A stretch of 64,000 nt of DNA from Salimicrobium humidisoli (GTDB lineage: Bacteria; Bacillota; Bacilli; Bacillales; Halobacillaceae): positions 46,125 through 110,124 of the forward strand of contig NZ_NSGH01000009.1 in the NCBI RefSeq assembly GCF_002295105.1. Reading direction: 5' to 3'. How positions within the stretch are numbered: position 1 is the stretch's first letter; each line of letters opens with the position of its first letter. Shown here piece by piece: positions 39,829 to 49,291 of this stretch. The notes under the pieces were generated by a model. The model was not told the origin of the DNA. It saw only the letters and a program-made list of their open reading frames with translations, and did no database searches. Both the position numbers and the translations under genes were made by a program.

Positions 39829-40419
39829 ATGACTACTATCGGTGTACTTGCTCTGCAGGGAGCCTTCCGGGAGCATATCCGCTCCGTGGAGGCTTCCGGA
39901 GCGACAGCGGTAATCATAAAACGTAAAGAACAGCTTGAGACGATCGATGGTCTCATCATCCCGGGCGGGGAGAGTACGACGATGCGCCGCCTCATCGATC
40001 AATACGGATTTCTTGAGCCGATCCGCGCTTTTGCAAATGCGGGAAAGCCTGTATTCGGCACCTGTGCCGGTCTGATTTTACTTGCCGGGGAAATTGACGG
40101 TTCCCATGACGCTCATCTCGGTCTTATGGACATGAGTGTCCGCCGAAACGCTTTCGGAAGACAGCGGGACAGCTTCGAAACCGATCTTGATATCAAAGGC
40201 GTGGCGGACGGTTACAATGCCGTCTTCATACGGGCGCCCTACATTGAACGGGTCGGGGAGAATACGGAAGTTCTGGCCACTTATGACGATCACATCGTCG
40301 TAGCGCAGGAAGGCCACCTTCTCGCCTGTTCTTTCCATCCGGAGCTTACGAAAGACCACCGTCTTACTGCTCATTTCGTGAGTATGGTGGAAAATTCTAA
40401 GCGCACGCTTGCATCCTGA
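39829..40419 (+). CDS. pdxT: Pyridoxal 5'-phosphate synthase glutaminase subunit PdxT
   Basis: PdxT (196 residues) hydrolyses glutamine and channels ammonia to PdxS. The class I glutamine amidotransferase motifs are seen: [13 protein letters not shown], the nucleophile in [11 protein letters not shown] and the catalytic His/Glu in CSFHPEL. The ATG at 39829 follows AAGGAGAAA. The pair pdxST is an operon and is followed by the serS T-box. Confidence 0.97.
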   Translation: MTTIGVLALQGAFREHIRSVEASGATAVIIKRKEQLETIDGLIIPGGESTTMRRLIDQYGFLEPIRAFANAGKPVFGTCAGLILLAGEIDGSHDAHLGLMDMSVRRNAFGRQRDSFETDLDIKGVADGYNAVFIRAPYIERVGENTEVLATYDDHIVVAQEGHLLACSFHPELTKDHRLTAHFVSMVENSKRTLAS

Positions 40420-40451
40420 GCGGGAATGAGCTAATCTGTATAATAAGTAAA

Positions 40452-40688
40452 TAGAAAAACGCTATGAACGGAATAAGTATCATCAGCTTTTCTTCAAAGA
40501 GAGTCAGTGCCCGGTGAAAACTGACAGAAAACTGATGAGAATCCATCCCGGAGCGTCTGGTGATGAGCCAGGACGGATCCTCCCCGTTACGGAGGTCGAG
40601 CCGGAAGAGCAGCTGCTCTTCAACCGGGGTGGTATCGCGGGAAGTCAGACTCTCGTCCCTTTTTTACAAAGGGATGGGAGTCTTTTTT
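40452..40688 (+). promoter_or_regulatory. T-box riboswitch controlling serS (specifier UCC, Ser)
   Basis: The leader has Stem I closed by CGCU/AGCG, an AGUA loop-E-type motif, and a specifier-loop codon TCC at 40542-40544 in the GAATCCA context. The T-box sequence GGGTGGTATCGCG is at 40627-40639 (consensus GGGTGGTACCGCG). A terminator stem (40648-40682) with a T run follows. Uncharged tRNA-Ser should stabilise the antiterminator and switch serS on. Confidence 0.92.
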
Positions 40689-40724
40689 AATGACTGATGT
40701 TATATATTAAACAGAGGAGGATGA

Positions 40725-42002
<1,278 letters not shown>

Positions 42003-42016
42003 CAGGTTGTGCATAC

Positions 42017-42072
42017 GGCCGCCTTTTCCTTTCTGCAGCACGGGCTCGTGTTCAGGGGAGAAGGCGGTTTTT
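42017..42072 (+). terminator. serS terminator
   Basis: CCGCCTT (42019-42025) pairs with AAGGCGG (42061-42067), with further pairing of TTCC to GGGG-type bases, followed by T5. Confidence 0.75.
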
Positions 42073-42102
42073 CATTTTCGGCGGGGAATTGCCGAAATTT
42101 TA

Positions 42103-42131
42103 TTGACGCCTGCCTGGAGGCGTGGTATATT
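42103..42131 (+). promoter_or_regulatory. Promoter of tRNA-Ser
   Basis: TTGACG (42103-42108) and TATATT (42126-42131) are 17 nt apart, 18 nt before the tRNA. Confidence 0.8.
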
Positions 42132-42149
42132 ACTAATTGTCGGTCACAC

Positions 42150-42242
42150 GGAGGAGTACCCAAGTCCGGCTGAAGGGAGCGGTCTTGAAAACCGCCAGGG
42201 GCTTTACGGCCCGCGGGGGTTCGAATCCCTCCTCCTCCGCCA
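42150..42242 (+). tRNA. tRNA-Ser (UGA)
   Basis: The acceptor stem GGAGGAG/CTCCTCC, the anticodon loop CTTGAAA with anticodon TGA (42186-42188), a long variable arm and the T loop TTCGAAT are present. The terminal CCA is encoded (42240-42242). Confidence 0.96.
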
Positions 42243-42287
42243 TATTTTAAAACAAACGCGCATATATATTCGGAGAAGTCCGGAAGT

Positions 42288-42318
42288 AATCGTTACTGTA
42301 TACAGTAACGATTTTTTT
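42288..42318 (+). terminator. Terminator of tRNA-Ser
   Basis: A perfect 11-bp stem (42288-42298 with 42303-42313), loop TATA, runs into T7. Confidence 0.9.
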
Positions 42319-42362
42319 GACAGGAATTTTCCGGTTTTTCCCGAATACGTATGTATAAACGA

Positions 42363-42397
42363 AAGACAGGCCCTTCTCGCAGTACCGGGCCTGTCTT
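42363..42397 (-). terminator. Terminator of the RsbQ-like hydrolase gene
   Basis: An 11-bp stem (AAGACAGGCCC with GGGCCTGTCTT) lies 17 nt after the stop of the minus-strand gene. The T run is weak. Confidence 0.65.
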
Positions 42398-42413
42398 CTC
42401 CGTAACGTATCAA

Positions 42414-43226
42414 TCAGCTGCTTTTCCACAGTCTCTGTTCGATGTAGTCCATGATCAAAGCGGTCACTTCCTGAGGGTGACTGAGGTGAGGAGCATGCCC
42501 CTTGGCATCCAGCACGACGGATTCGCTGTAAGGAAGATGTTCCCTTAAATATTCACCGGCTGCAGGCGGGACGAGGGAGTCCTCTTTTGACTGAAGAAGC
42601 AGGGAAGGCACGGTGTTTTCCTTCAGTTCCTCCCGCATGTCCAGCGTGAACGCCACTTCGGCAAAAGAACGGGTGATCTCCGGAGACTGATCAGCCAGCA
42701 TCTCCTCCAGTTCTTCTTTCATTTTCGGTGCGTCCATCTCCTCAAGAAAAAGCTCAGCCATGTATCTCGCCCATTTCCGGTAATCGCTCTCCATCAGCTG
42801 GAGAAGCTTCTCCAGCTCTTCTTCTTCCAGCCCCCCCTGATATCCGTCTTCATTAAGAAAACGGGGAGAAGCGCCGAGCATGATATTCGAGCGCAGGAGT
42901 TCGGGGCGTTCAAGCGCGATCTTCAGGCCGACCATGCCGCTGAAAGAGTGACCGACGAAAATCGCATCCGTGAGTGCCATCTCTTCCATAATGCCGATGA
43001 CATCTTTTGCATAGCCGTCGATGGAACTGTAGCGTTCTTCGGAGTAGGAGCCTGCACTGGAGTTCCCGGACCCTGCGTAATCAAACAGAATAACCTGATA
43101 TGTGTCGAAAAAACCGGGGATGACGTATTCCCATATATGCTGGTCACACCCGAACCCGTGGGCAAAAATGATCGGGGTCGTACCGTTTCCGTATATCTGA
43201 ACATTGTTGCGTTTTCTCATTTTCAT
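42414..43226 (-). CDS. Alpha/beta hydrolase, RsbQ-like
   Basis: This 270-residue hydrolase closely resembles RsbQ, the partner of the phosphatase RsbP in energy-stress activation of sigma-B (also the D14/KAI2 fold). Shared features are the oxyanion region IIFAHGFGCDQHIWE, ILFDYAGSGNS, the nucleophile elbow VGHSFSGMVG, the Asp in SKEDSLVPP and the His in AKGHAPHLSHP. RsbQ probably binds a small hydrophobic cofactor. No rsbP is next to it here; the neighbouring genes are MarR and tRNA-Ser. The RsbQ role is inferred from similarity. Confidence 0.82.
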   Translation of the reverse strand: MKMRKRNNVQIYGNGTTPIIFAHGFGCDQHIWEYVIPGFFDTYQVILFDYAGSGNSSAGSYSEERYSSIDGYAKDVIGIMEEMALTDAIFVGHSFSGMVGLKIALERPELLRSNIMLGASPRFLNEDGYQGGLEEEELEKLLQLMESDYRKWARYMAELFLEEMDAPKMKEELEEMLADQSPEITRSFAEVAFTLDMREELKENTVPSLLLQSKEDSLVPPAAGEYLREHLPYSESVVLDAKGHAPHLSHPQEVTALIMDYIEQRLWKSS

Positions 43227-43318
43227 GTTCCTATCATCCTTTGCTGTAAGAGAAATACTGTCTTTATTGTCATTCTATCACAACGGACGACTATTACTTA
43301 ACGGAGGGAGTGCGGATC

Positions 43319-43762
43319 ATGAATCGGAAATATGTAATGGACGAATCGCCGGGATATCAGCTTTTTCAGGCCTCCCGGGTAATGAACGCAAAACTGAATG
43401 AGAATTTCAAAAAAATCGGGCACACGTTGACGTATGAACAGTGGCAGATAATGAGCCGTCTGTACGGGAAAGAAGGACAGACGCAGCGGATGATTGCCGT
43501 CTCCATTGAAAGAGACGAAGCCGGAACATCGAGACTGCTTGGAAGGATGGAGAAGGCCGGGTACATTTACCGTTACGTAAACCCGGAAGATAAGCGGAGG
43601 AATTACATTTATCCGACGGAATGGGCGAGACAGGAAGAAGAGAAGCTGAATCGGACGGCCCTGGATACGATTGACGAAGCCTGTGCAGGAATGACAGAGG
43701 AAGAAAAGCGCAGCGGACAGCTTTTCCTTGAAAAAATTCGAAATAATCTCGGAAGCAGTTGA
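43319..43762 (+). CDS. MarR family transcriptional regulator
   Basis: This 147-residue winged-helix protein belongs to the MarR family. The recognition region is QRMIAVSIERDEAGTSRLLGRMEKAGYI and the wing NPEDKRRNYIYPTEWA follows. I chose the ATG at 43319, with GGAGGGAG eight bases upstream, over a GTG at 43310. The stop codon lies within the -35 of the next operon, and it is divergent from the RsbQ-like gene. Its target and ligand are unknown; it could act on either neighbour. Confidence 0.88.
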   Translation: MNRKYVMDESPGYQLFQASRVMNAKLNENFKKIGHTLTYEQWQIMSRLYGKEGQTQRMIAVSIERDEAGTSRLLGRMEKAGYIYRYVNPEDKRRNYIYPTEWARQEEEKLNRTALDTIDEACAGMTEEEKRSGQLFLEKIRNNLGSS

Positions 43763-43787
43763 CACCCTCATTGAGAATTGATATCAT
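43759..43787 (+). promoter_or_regulatory. Promoter of the siderophore importer operon
   Basis: TTGACA (43759-43764, overlapping the marR stop) and TATCAT (43782-43787) are 17 nt apart. The -10 lies inside the first Fur box. Confidence 0.8.
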
Positions 43788-43813
43788 TTACTTGTCATTG
43801 AGAATGATTATCA
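43772..43813. promoter_or_regulatory. Two Fur boxes
   Basis: TGAGAATTGATATCA (43772-43786) matches 12 of 15 and TGAGAATGATTATCA (43799-43813) matches 14 of 15 bases of the Bacillus Fur box TGATAATNATTATCA. Confidence 0.85.
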
Positions 43814-43902
43814 TTTTTACAACTGCTTCTTTTTTTGTACTTATATTTGTCTAGACAAGGATTTTTTTGTAAATAGAAGCGGGTCAGTTAGGAAGAATGG
43901 AT

Positions 43903-44856
43903 ATGAAATGGTGGATTACGGGTTTTCTTTTAATATTTTTCTCGATTCTTTCCCTTTTTATCGGGGTGTCTGATTTATCGATCACTGATCTTTTTTCCTT
44001 AAGCGCCGAACAGCAGGAAGTCCTGTTCGTCAGCCGGATTCCGAGGCTTATCAGTCTTCTTATCGCCGGGATGAGCATGAGTATCGCCGGGCTGATTATG
44101 CAGCAGCTCAGCCAGAACAAGTTCGTCTCCCCGACGACAGCCGGTACGATGGACTCGGCAAGACTGGGGATTCTCGTCGGTATGCTGTTGTTCCCTTCGG
44201 CATCGATGATGGAGAAAATGCTGCTGGCTTTCCTTTTCGCTTTGGCCGGTACGTTCGTTTTCATGAAAATCCTCGATAAGATCAGATACAGAGACGCGGT
44301 CTTCATCCCTCTGGTCGGACTGATGTTCGGGAATATCATCGGTTCCGTCACGACGTTTCTCGCCTATCGTTTTGACCTCGTCCAAAGCATAGGGACGTGG
44401 CTTCACGGGGATTTTTCCATGCTGATCGAGGGCCGCTATGAACTTCTTTACTTAAGCCTTCCGGTAGTGATTCTCGCTTACATATTTGCACATCACTTCA
44501 CTATCGCCGGAATGGGGGAAGACTTCGCTTCCAACCTGGGACTCAGCTATCAGAAGGTTCTGTATCTCGGACTCGGGCTCGTAGCTCTGATTACGGCCTC
44601 CGTCGTACTGACAGCCGGGATGCTGCCGTTTCTCGGGCTCATCGTTCCGAATATCGTGACGATTTATCAGGGAGATCATTTAAGAAGCAGTATATGGCAG
44701 ACAGCGGTGCTCGGTGCTCTGTTCGTACTCGTCTGCGACATTCTCGGGCGGGTCATCATCTATCCTTATGAAATATCCATCGGCCTCACGGTCGGCGTTC
44801 TCGGCAGCGGCATCTTCCTTTATCTACTGTTAAGGAGACGGGCATATGGGCTATAA
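43903..44856 (+). CDS. Iron-siderophore ABC transporter permease (YclN-like)
   Basis: This 317-residue permease of the FecCD family forms half of the membrane channel of a ferric-siderophore importer. It has about nine helices and the family motif VSRIPRLISLLIAGMSMSIAG early on. The likely start is the ATG at 43903, seven bases after AGGAAG; one at 43897 is too close. The order permease-permease-ATPase-binding protein and the similarity of the binding protein point to the petrobactin-type YclNOPQ system. Fur boxes upstream imply iron repression. Confidence 0.92.
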   Translation: MKWWITGFLLIFFSILSLFIGVSDLSITDLFSLSAEQQEVLFVSRIPRLISLLIAGMSMSIAGLIMQQLSQNKFVSPTTAGTMDSARLGILVGMLLFPSASMMEKMLLAFLFALAGTFVFMKILDKIRYRDAVFIPLVGLMFGNIIGSVTTFLAYRFDLVQSIGTWLHGDFSMLIEGRYELLYLSLPVVILAYIFAHHFTIAGMGEDFASNLGLSYQKVLYLGLGLVALITASVVLTAGMLPFLGLIVPNIVTIYQGDHLRSSIWQTAVLGALFVLVCDILGRVIIYPYEISIGLTVGVLGSGIFLYLLLRRRAYGL

Positions 44857-45796
44857 CAAAAAAATGATCATATTACTGTCTCTGTCGGTTGCGAGCGTTC
44901 TTCTGTTCGTTTTCTGGGATGTCGGAGGAGAGTGGGATTACGTCCTCCCGAGACGCCTCGAAAAAGTGGCCGCAATTACGATGACCGGAGCGGCCATTGC
45001 AACGTCCACGGTCATCTTTCAGACCATTACGAATAACCGTATTCTCACGCCGAGCCTGATCGGATTCGATTCTCTTTACGTGCTCCTGCAGACGGCGATC
45101 GTTTTCCTGTTCGGGGGCGGGACGCTCGTGATGATGAACAGTCATTTTCACTTTCTGCTGTCTGTCGGTCTTATGGTAGTATTCGCCCTTCTTCTGTTTC
45201 TGTTCATCTTCAAAAAAGAAGGGAAAAACATTTACTTCCTGCTGCTCATCGGTATTATTCTCGGAACATTTTTCAGCAGTATTTCGGAGTTCCTCCAGGT
45301 ACTGATCGATCCGAATGAATTCCTTGTCGTGCAGGATAAGATGTTCGCAAGCTTCAACAATGCCAACACGGAACTGCTGCTTGTGGGAGGGGTTCTGCTT
45401 CTCGCGGCTACATTGTACTTGTTCAGGTATGTGAAGTATCTGGATGTGATCTCTCTCGGACAGGAGGAGGCGGTGAATCTCGGCGTCAATTACGACGCGG
45501 TGGTAAAACGGCTCCTCGGTGTAATCGCCGTGTACGTATCTGTCGCAACGGCACTTGTCGGACCGATTACTTTTCTCGGACTGATTGTGGCCAATGTCGC
45601 CCATGAAGTGTTCCGGACGTATCGTCATAAGTATCTTATACCGGGAGCGATATTCGTAAGCATCTTCAGTCTGCTGATCGGGCAGTGGTTCGTGGAACAC
45701 GTCTTCACTTTTTCCACTACGATCAGTGTCATTGTGAACTTCATCGGCGGTATTTATTTCATCTATCTGTTAGTAAAGGAGAATGATGTATGGTAG
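44846..45796 (+). CDS. Iron-siderophore ABC transporter permease (YclO-like)
   Basis: This 316-residue FecCD-family permease is the second channel subunit. It has about nine hydrophobic helices and the motif RRLEKVAAITMTGAAIATSTVIFQTITNNRILTP split here only for length. It overlaps the first permease by 11 nt and the ATPase by 7 nt, indicating coupled translation. The ATG at 44846 has AAGGAG upstream. Confidence 0.92.
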   Translation: MGYNKKMIILLSLSVASVLLFVFWDVGGEWDYVLPRRLEKVAAITMTGAAIATSTVIFQTITNNRILTPSLIGFDSLYVLLQTAIVFLFGGGTLVMMNSHFHFLLSVGLMVVFALLLFLFIFKKEGKNIYFLLLIGIILGTFFSSISEFLQVLIDPNEFLVVQDKMFASFNNANTELLLVGGVLLLAATLYLFRYVKYLDVISLGQEEAVNLGVNYDAVVKRLLGVIAVYVSVATALVGPITFLGLIVANVAHEVFRTYRHKYLIPGAIFVSIFSLLIGQWFVEHVFTFSTTISVIVNFIGGIYFIYLLVKENDVW

Positions 45797-46548
45797 ACGT
45801 AACGAATGTATCCAAGGCTTATAAAGAAGTGAAAGTGGTCGATGACGTATCCGTCCATATAAAAAAAGGGACAATCACCTCCTTTATCGGGGCGAACGGA
45901 GCCGGAAAAAGTACGCTTCTGTCGATGGTGAGCCGGCTCATTCCGAAAGACGAGGGTTCCGTACTTCTCGACGGCGAGGAAATCACTTCCTATGACAACA
46001 AAGAGCTGGCCAAGCGGCTTTCCGTTCTGAAGCAGTCGAATAATATCAAAGTGCGGATCACTGTCCGGGAACTGGTAAGCTTCGGACGGTTCCCGTACTC
46101 GCAGGGAAAGCTGAAAAAAGAAGATGAGAAACTGATCGATGAAGCGATCGAATACATGCAGCTCGAAGATTTCGAAGGCCGGTTTCTCGATGAACTGAGC
46201 GGGGGACAGAAACAGCGGGCTTACATAGCGATGGTCATCGCCCAGGATACCGAATATATCCTTCTGGATGAACCGCTCAATAATCTGGATATGAAACATT
46301 CCAAACAGATCATGAAAGCGCTCCGGCGCATGGTGGATGATCTTGGGAAGACGGTTGTAATCGTCATTCACGATATCAATTTTGCGTCCTGTTATTCCGA
46401 TCACATCGTAGCGCTGAAAGACGGAAAGTGTGTATATGAGGGACATCCGGAAGAGATGATCACGAATAACGTGCTCCGCGAAGTGTACGATATGGAATTT
46501 AACGTGTGCAACATAGACGGCAACCGCATATGTGTATTTTTTACCTGA
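45790..46548 (+). CDS. Iron-siderophore ABC transporter ATP-binding protein (YclP-like)
   Basis: This 252-residue ATPase powers the importer. Walker A is GANGAGKSTLLSM, the signature is LSGGQKQRAYIAMV and Walker B is EYILLDEPLNNLD, followed by the switch His in VIVIHDINFA. The ATG at 45790 follows AAAGGAG and overlaps the preceding permease. Confidence 0.95.
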   Translation: MVDVTNVSKAYKEVKVVDDVSVHIKKGTITSFIGANGAGKSTLLSMVSRLIPKDEGSVLLDGEEITSYDNKELAKRLSVLKQSNNIKVRITVRELVSFGRFPYSQGKLKKEDEKLIDEAIEYMQLEDFEGRFLDELSGGQKQRAYIAMVIAQDTEYILLDEPLNNLDMKHSKQIMKALRRMVDDLGKTVVIVIHDINFASCYSDHIVALKDGKCVYEGHPEEMITNNVLREVYDMEFNVCNIDGNRICVFFT

Positions 46549-46579
46549 ATAATAAAAAAAAGAATAAAGGAGAATGAAT

Positions 46580-47527
46580 ATGAAGAAATTGATGATGACT
46601 CTCAGTGTGCTGGTTATGATGGTACTTGCGGCCTGCGGAAGTTCGGAAGGAGAAGCCGGGGCCTCTTCCGGTGACGGGGAAGACAAAGAGAAGAGTAAAG
46701 AAACCGTAACGGTGGATCACGAACTCGGAACGACGGAAGTGGAGAAGAACCCGGAGGACGTGGTCGTATTTGACTTCGGAGCGCTCGATACGCTGGATGA
46801 ACTCGGTATAGAAGCGAAGGGAGTCGCGAAATCAAGCACTCTTCCCGATTATCTGTCGAAGTACGAAAAAGACGATTATGAAAACGTGGGAAGTCTGAAA
46901 GAGCCTGACTTCGAAAAAATCAATAGTATGGACCCGGGTCTGATTGTTATTTCCGGTCGTCAGTCGGGGGCGTATGAGGACCTTAGTGATATCGCTCCTA
47001 CTGTTTATGTAGGTATGGACAACGAAAATTATATGGAGTCATTCGAGAAGAATACCCGGACTCTTGCCGAAATTTTCGGTAAGACAGAAGAAGCTGACGA
47101 AGAGATTTCGGCACTGAAAGAGAAGATCGACAAAATGAAAGAAGATATGCCTGAGGATAAGACCGGTCTTGTTACGCTTGCGACCGGTGGAAAAGTCAGC
47201 GCTTACGGGCCCGGCTCACGTTTTGGACTTGTCCATGAAGTGTTCGGAGTACCGGCGGCTGATAACGAAATCGAAGCTTCCGATCACGGCATGAGCATCT
47301 CGTTCGAGTATATTGCGGAGCAGAACCCGGACTATCTCTTCATTATCGACCGCGATAAAGTAGTGAGCGGAGAAGGTCAGGCGAAGGAACTGTACGATAA
47401 CGATCTGGTCAACCAGGCAGACGTCAAGAAGGTTTACCTGGATCCGGCAGTATGGTATCTGTCCGGAGGCGGTCTGAGGTCTTTTGAAAAAATGGCTGAG
47501 GAAGTATCGGCCGGTATCAGTGAATAA
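46580..47527 (+). CDS. Iron-siderophore-binding lipoprotein (YclQ-like)
   Basis: This 315-residue lipoprotein captures the ferric siderophore. The signal peptide ends at the lipobox LAAC, and a charged linker follows. It is strikingly like B. subtilis YclQ, the petrobactin receptor: VVVFDFGALDTLDELGIEA, GLIVISGRQSGAYEDLSDIAPTV-type, KVSAYGPGSRFG and HGMSISFEYIAEQNPDYLF-type stretches. I chose the ATG at 46580, seven bases after AAAGGAG. It ends at a long terminator hairpin. Ligand identity is inferred. Confidence 0.92.
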   Translation: MKKLMMTLSVLVMMVLAACGSSEGEAGASSGDGEDKEKSKETVTVDHELGTTEVEKNPEDVVVFDFGALDTLDELGIEAKGVAKSSTLPDYLSKYEKDDYENVGSLKEPDFEKINSMDPGLIVISGRQSGAYEDLSDIAPTVYVGMDNENYMESFEKNTRTLAEIFGKTEEADEEISALKEKIDKMKEDMPEDKTGLVTLATGGKVSAYGPGSRFGLVHEVFGVPAADNEIEASDHGMSISFEYIAEQNPDYLFIIDRDKVVSGEGQAKELYDNDLVNQADVKKVYLDPAVWYLSGGGLRSFEKMAEEVSAGISE

Positions 47528-47530
47528 TTG

Positions 47531-47567
47531 AAAATGCCCATCAGCAACAGTTGCTGATGGGCATTTT
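47531..47567. terminator. Terminator between siderophore operon and dck
   Basis: An 18-bp perfect stem (47531-47548 with 47550-47567) with A- and T-rich ends serves the convergent genes. Confidence 0.9.
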
Positions 47568-47571
47568 CATT

Positions 47572-48264
47572 TTATAGTCCGTCGACCGGGAGATGGCTCG
47601 ATCTCCATTTACGGGCCTGCTGAATAAAGTGACCGATTTTTTCGAGAATCGGTTCAACGCTTTTCTCGTCATTCAGAAGATCATAGTCGGCTATATTCAG
47701 ACGTAATACCGGACAGGCATTGAAATTGTCGATCCAGTCTTCATAACGGTTGTACATTTCTTCCCAGTAAGCAGTCGGCGTCTCCTGTTCCATCGGCCGG
47801 CCGCGTTCTCTGATGCGTTCGATGACATCATCGAATGACCCTTCCAAATAGATGAGCAGATCCGGATGCGGGAAGTAGGGGGTCATGACCATGGCATCAA
47901 ACAGGTTGGTGTACGTTTCGTAATCGGTAGGGGACATGGTGCCTTGGTCGTAATGCATTCTCGCGAAGATACCGGTATCTTCATAAATGGAGCGGTCCTG
48001 AACGAAGCCGCCACCATATTCGAAGATTTTTTTCTGTTCTTTGAACCGCTCTGCGAGAAAGTAGATCTGCAGGTGGAAACTCCACCGTTCGAAGTCTTTA
48101 TAGAAGCTGTTCAGATAAGGGTTCTTCTCCACTTTTTCAAACGACGTACGGAAGTTCAGGACCTGGGCCAGAGACGTCGTGAGCGTCGACTTCCCGACAC
48201 CTACTGTACCGGCTACGGTAATCACACTGTCGTGCGGGATCCCGTATTTTTCACGTGCGTTCAT
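47572..48264 (-). CDS. dck: Deoxyadenosine/deoxycytidine kinase
   Basis: This 230-residue deoxynucleoside kinase salvages deoxyadenosine and deoxycytidine. It has the P-loop GTVGVGKSTL, EKVEKNPYLNSFY, the QDRSIYED motif and the lid RERGRPMEQE. It overlaps the upstream dgk by 4 nt, forming the pair known as yaaF-yaaG in B. subtilis, near serS. The ATG at 48264 has AAAGGAG in the end of dgk. Confidence 0.9.
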   Translation of the reverse strand: MNAREKYGIPHDSVITVAGTVGVGKSTLTTSLAQVLNFRTSFEKVEKNPYLNSFYKDFERWSFHLQIYFLAERFKEQKKIFEYGGGFVQDRSIYEDTGIFARMHYDQGTMSPTDYETYTNLFDAMVMTPYFPHPDLLIYLEGSFDDVIERIRERGRPMEQETPTAYWEEMYNRYEDWIDNFNACPVLRLNIADYDLLNDEKSVEPILEKIGHFIQQARKWRSSHLPVDGL

Positions 48265-48902
48265 TTGATCACTTCTCCTTTGCTCAGGTAGCTTCCGACT
48301 TTTTCAAGTATATAGTCAAGGTCACGCTGATGTTTGATGAAATCAAGACGGTCCCCGTCCAGGCGTATGACCGGAATATCGGGGTGGGTTTCTTCGAACT
48401 GATCCATGAATGTCTCATAATCATCGGACAGCTGCTGCAGATACTCGGGCTGTATATTCGCTTCCACGTCCCGGTTCCGCCTCCGTATACGCTCGAATAA
48501 TGTATCGAGCCCCGCATGGACATAAATGACCATGTTAGGGCGCGGCATATCTCCCGTCAGTATATCAAAGATGCGGGAATATTTGCGGAAATGTTCTTCT
48601 TTGAGTGTACGCTTTGCAAAAATCATGTTTTTGAAGATATGATAATCCGCGACGACGGGCTTACCTTCCCTCAAAAATTTATGTTCTATATCTTCAAGCT
48701 GCTTGTGCCGGTTACAGAGGAAAAACATCTCTGTCTGAAAGCTCCATTCTTCGATATTGTCGTAGAACTTACCGAGGAAAGGATTTTCTTCCACGATTTC
48801 TTCCAACAATTGAAATTCGAAATGAGCAGCTATCTTTTTGGACAGAGAGGTCTTTCCCACTCCAATCGGACCTTCCACAGCTATAAAAGGCAGTTGAGTC
48901 AT
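48261..48902 (-). CDS. dgk: Deoxyguanosine kinase
   Basis: This 213-residue paralogue of dck phosphorylates deoxyguanosine in the salvage pathway. P-loop EGPIGVGKTSL, VEENPFLGKFY, VVADYHIFKN (in place of the DRS segment of dck) and the RRRNRDVE lid are visible. I start at the ATG at 48902, preceded by GGAAGGAGG; the longer frame adds a Cys-rich stretch with no homology. It is coupled to dck by a 4-nt overlap. Confidence 0.9.
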   Translation of the reverse strand: MTQLPFIAVEGPIGVGKTSLSKKIAAHFEFQLLEEIVEENPFLGKFYDNIEEWSFQTEMFFLCNRHKQLEDIEHKFLREGKPVVADYHIFKNMIFAKRTLKEEHFRKYSRIFDILTGDMPRPNMVIYVHAGLDTLFERIRRRNRDVEANIQPEYLQQLSDDYETFMDQFEETHPDIPVIRLDGDRLDFIKHQRDLDYILEKVGSYLSKGEVIK

Positions 48903-48998
48903 TACTGTCTTCCTCCTTCCTGTACATCCGTTCGAACAGACAAAGTATATTTTATCACACACCGGTCAGGGAAGGCACGAGGGGGAAGAATTTTATCT

Positions 48999-49026
48999 TT
49001 GCATAAAAGAAAAATGGTAGTATAAT
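48999..49026 (+). promoter_or_regulatory. Promoter of tRNA-Arg
   Basis: TTGCAT (48999-49004) and TATAAT (49021-49026) are 16 nt apart, ten bases before the tRNA. Confidence 0.75.
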
Positions 49027-49035
49027 AACGTTTGT

Positions 49036-49108
49036 GCCCCCGTAGCTCAGGGGATAGAGCATTGGTTTCCTAAACCATGTGTCGCAGGTTCGAATCCTGC
49101 CGGGGGCG
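49036..49108 (+). tRNA. tRNA-Arg (CCU)
   Basis: The acceptor GCCCCCG/CGGGGGC, D arm GCTC...GAGC, anticodon loop TTCCTAA with anticodon CCT, and T loop TTCGAAT are present. The first anticodon-stem pair is T-T. CCA is not encoded, unlike the serine tRNA in this window. Confidence 0.95.
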
Positions 49109-49291
49109 TTTTGCAGTTTGTAAGCGGTGATTCCACCGATAAAAACGTGAGTAAAGTTTTATACCAAAAGTGGTACGTGCACCTTCTTCCGTTTCGTAAT
49201 CTGTATTCGGAAGGAGGTTTTCTATTGCCTTTTGCACAAAAGGACGTAAACCATTCATTAAGCTTTGAAAAGCAGAAATGTCGTTCCGGTT

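Noticed and set aside
49070..49258. Minus-strand 62-codon frame covering part of tRNA-Arg
   Set aside because: It runs through the tRNA gene and encodes the phrase pattern seen when tRNA is translated. No ribosome-binding site.
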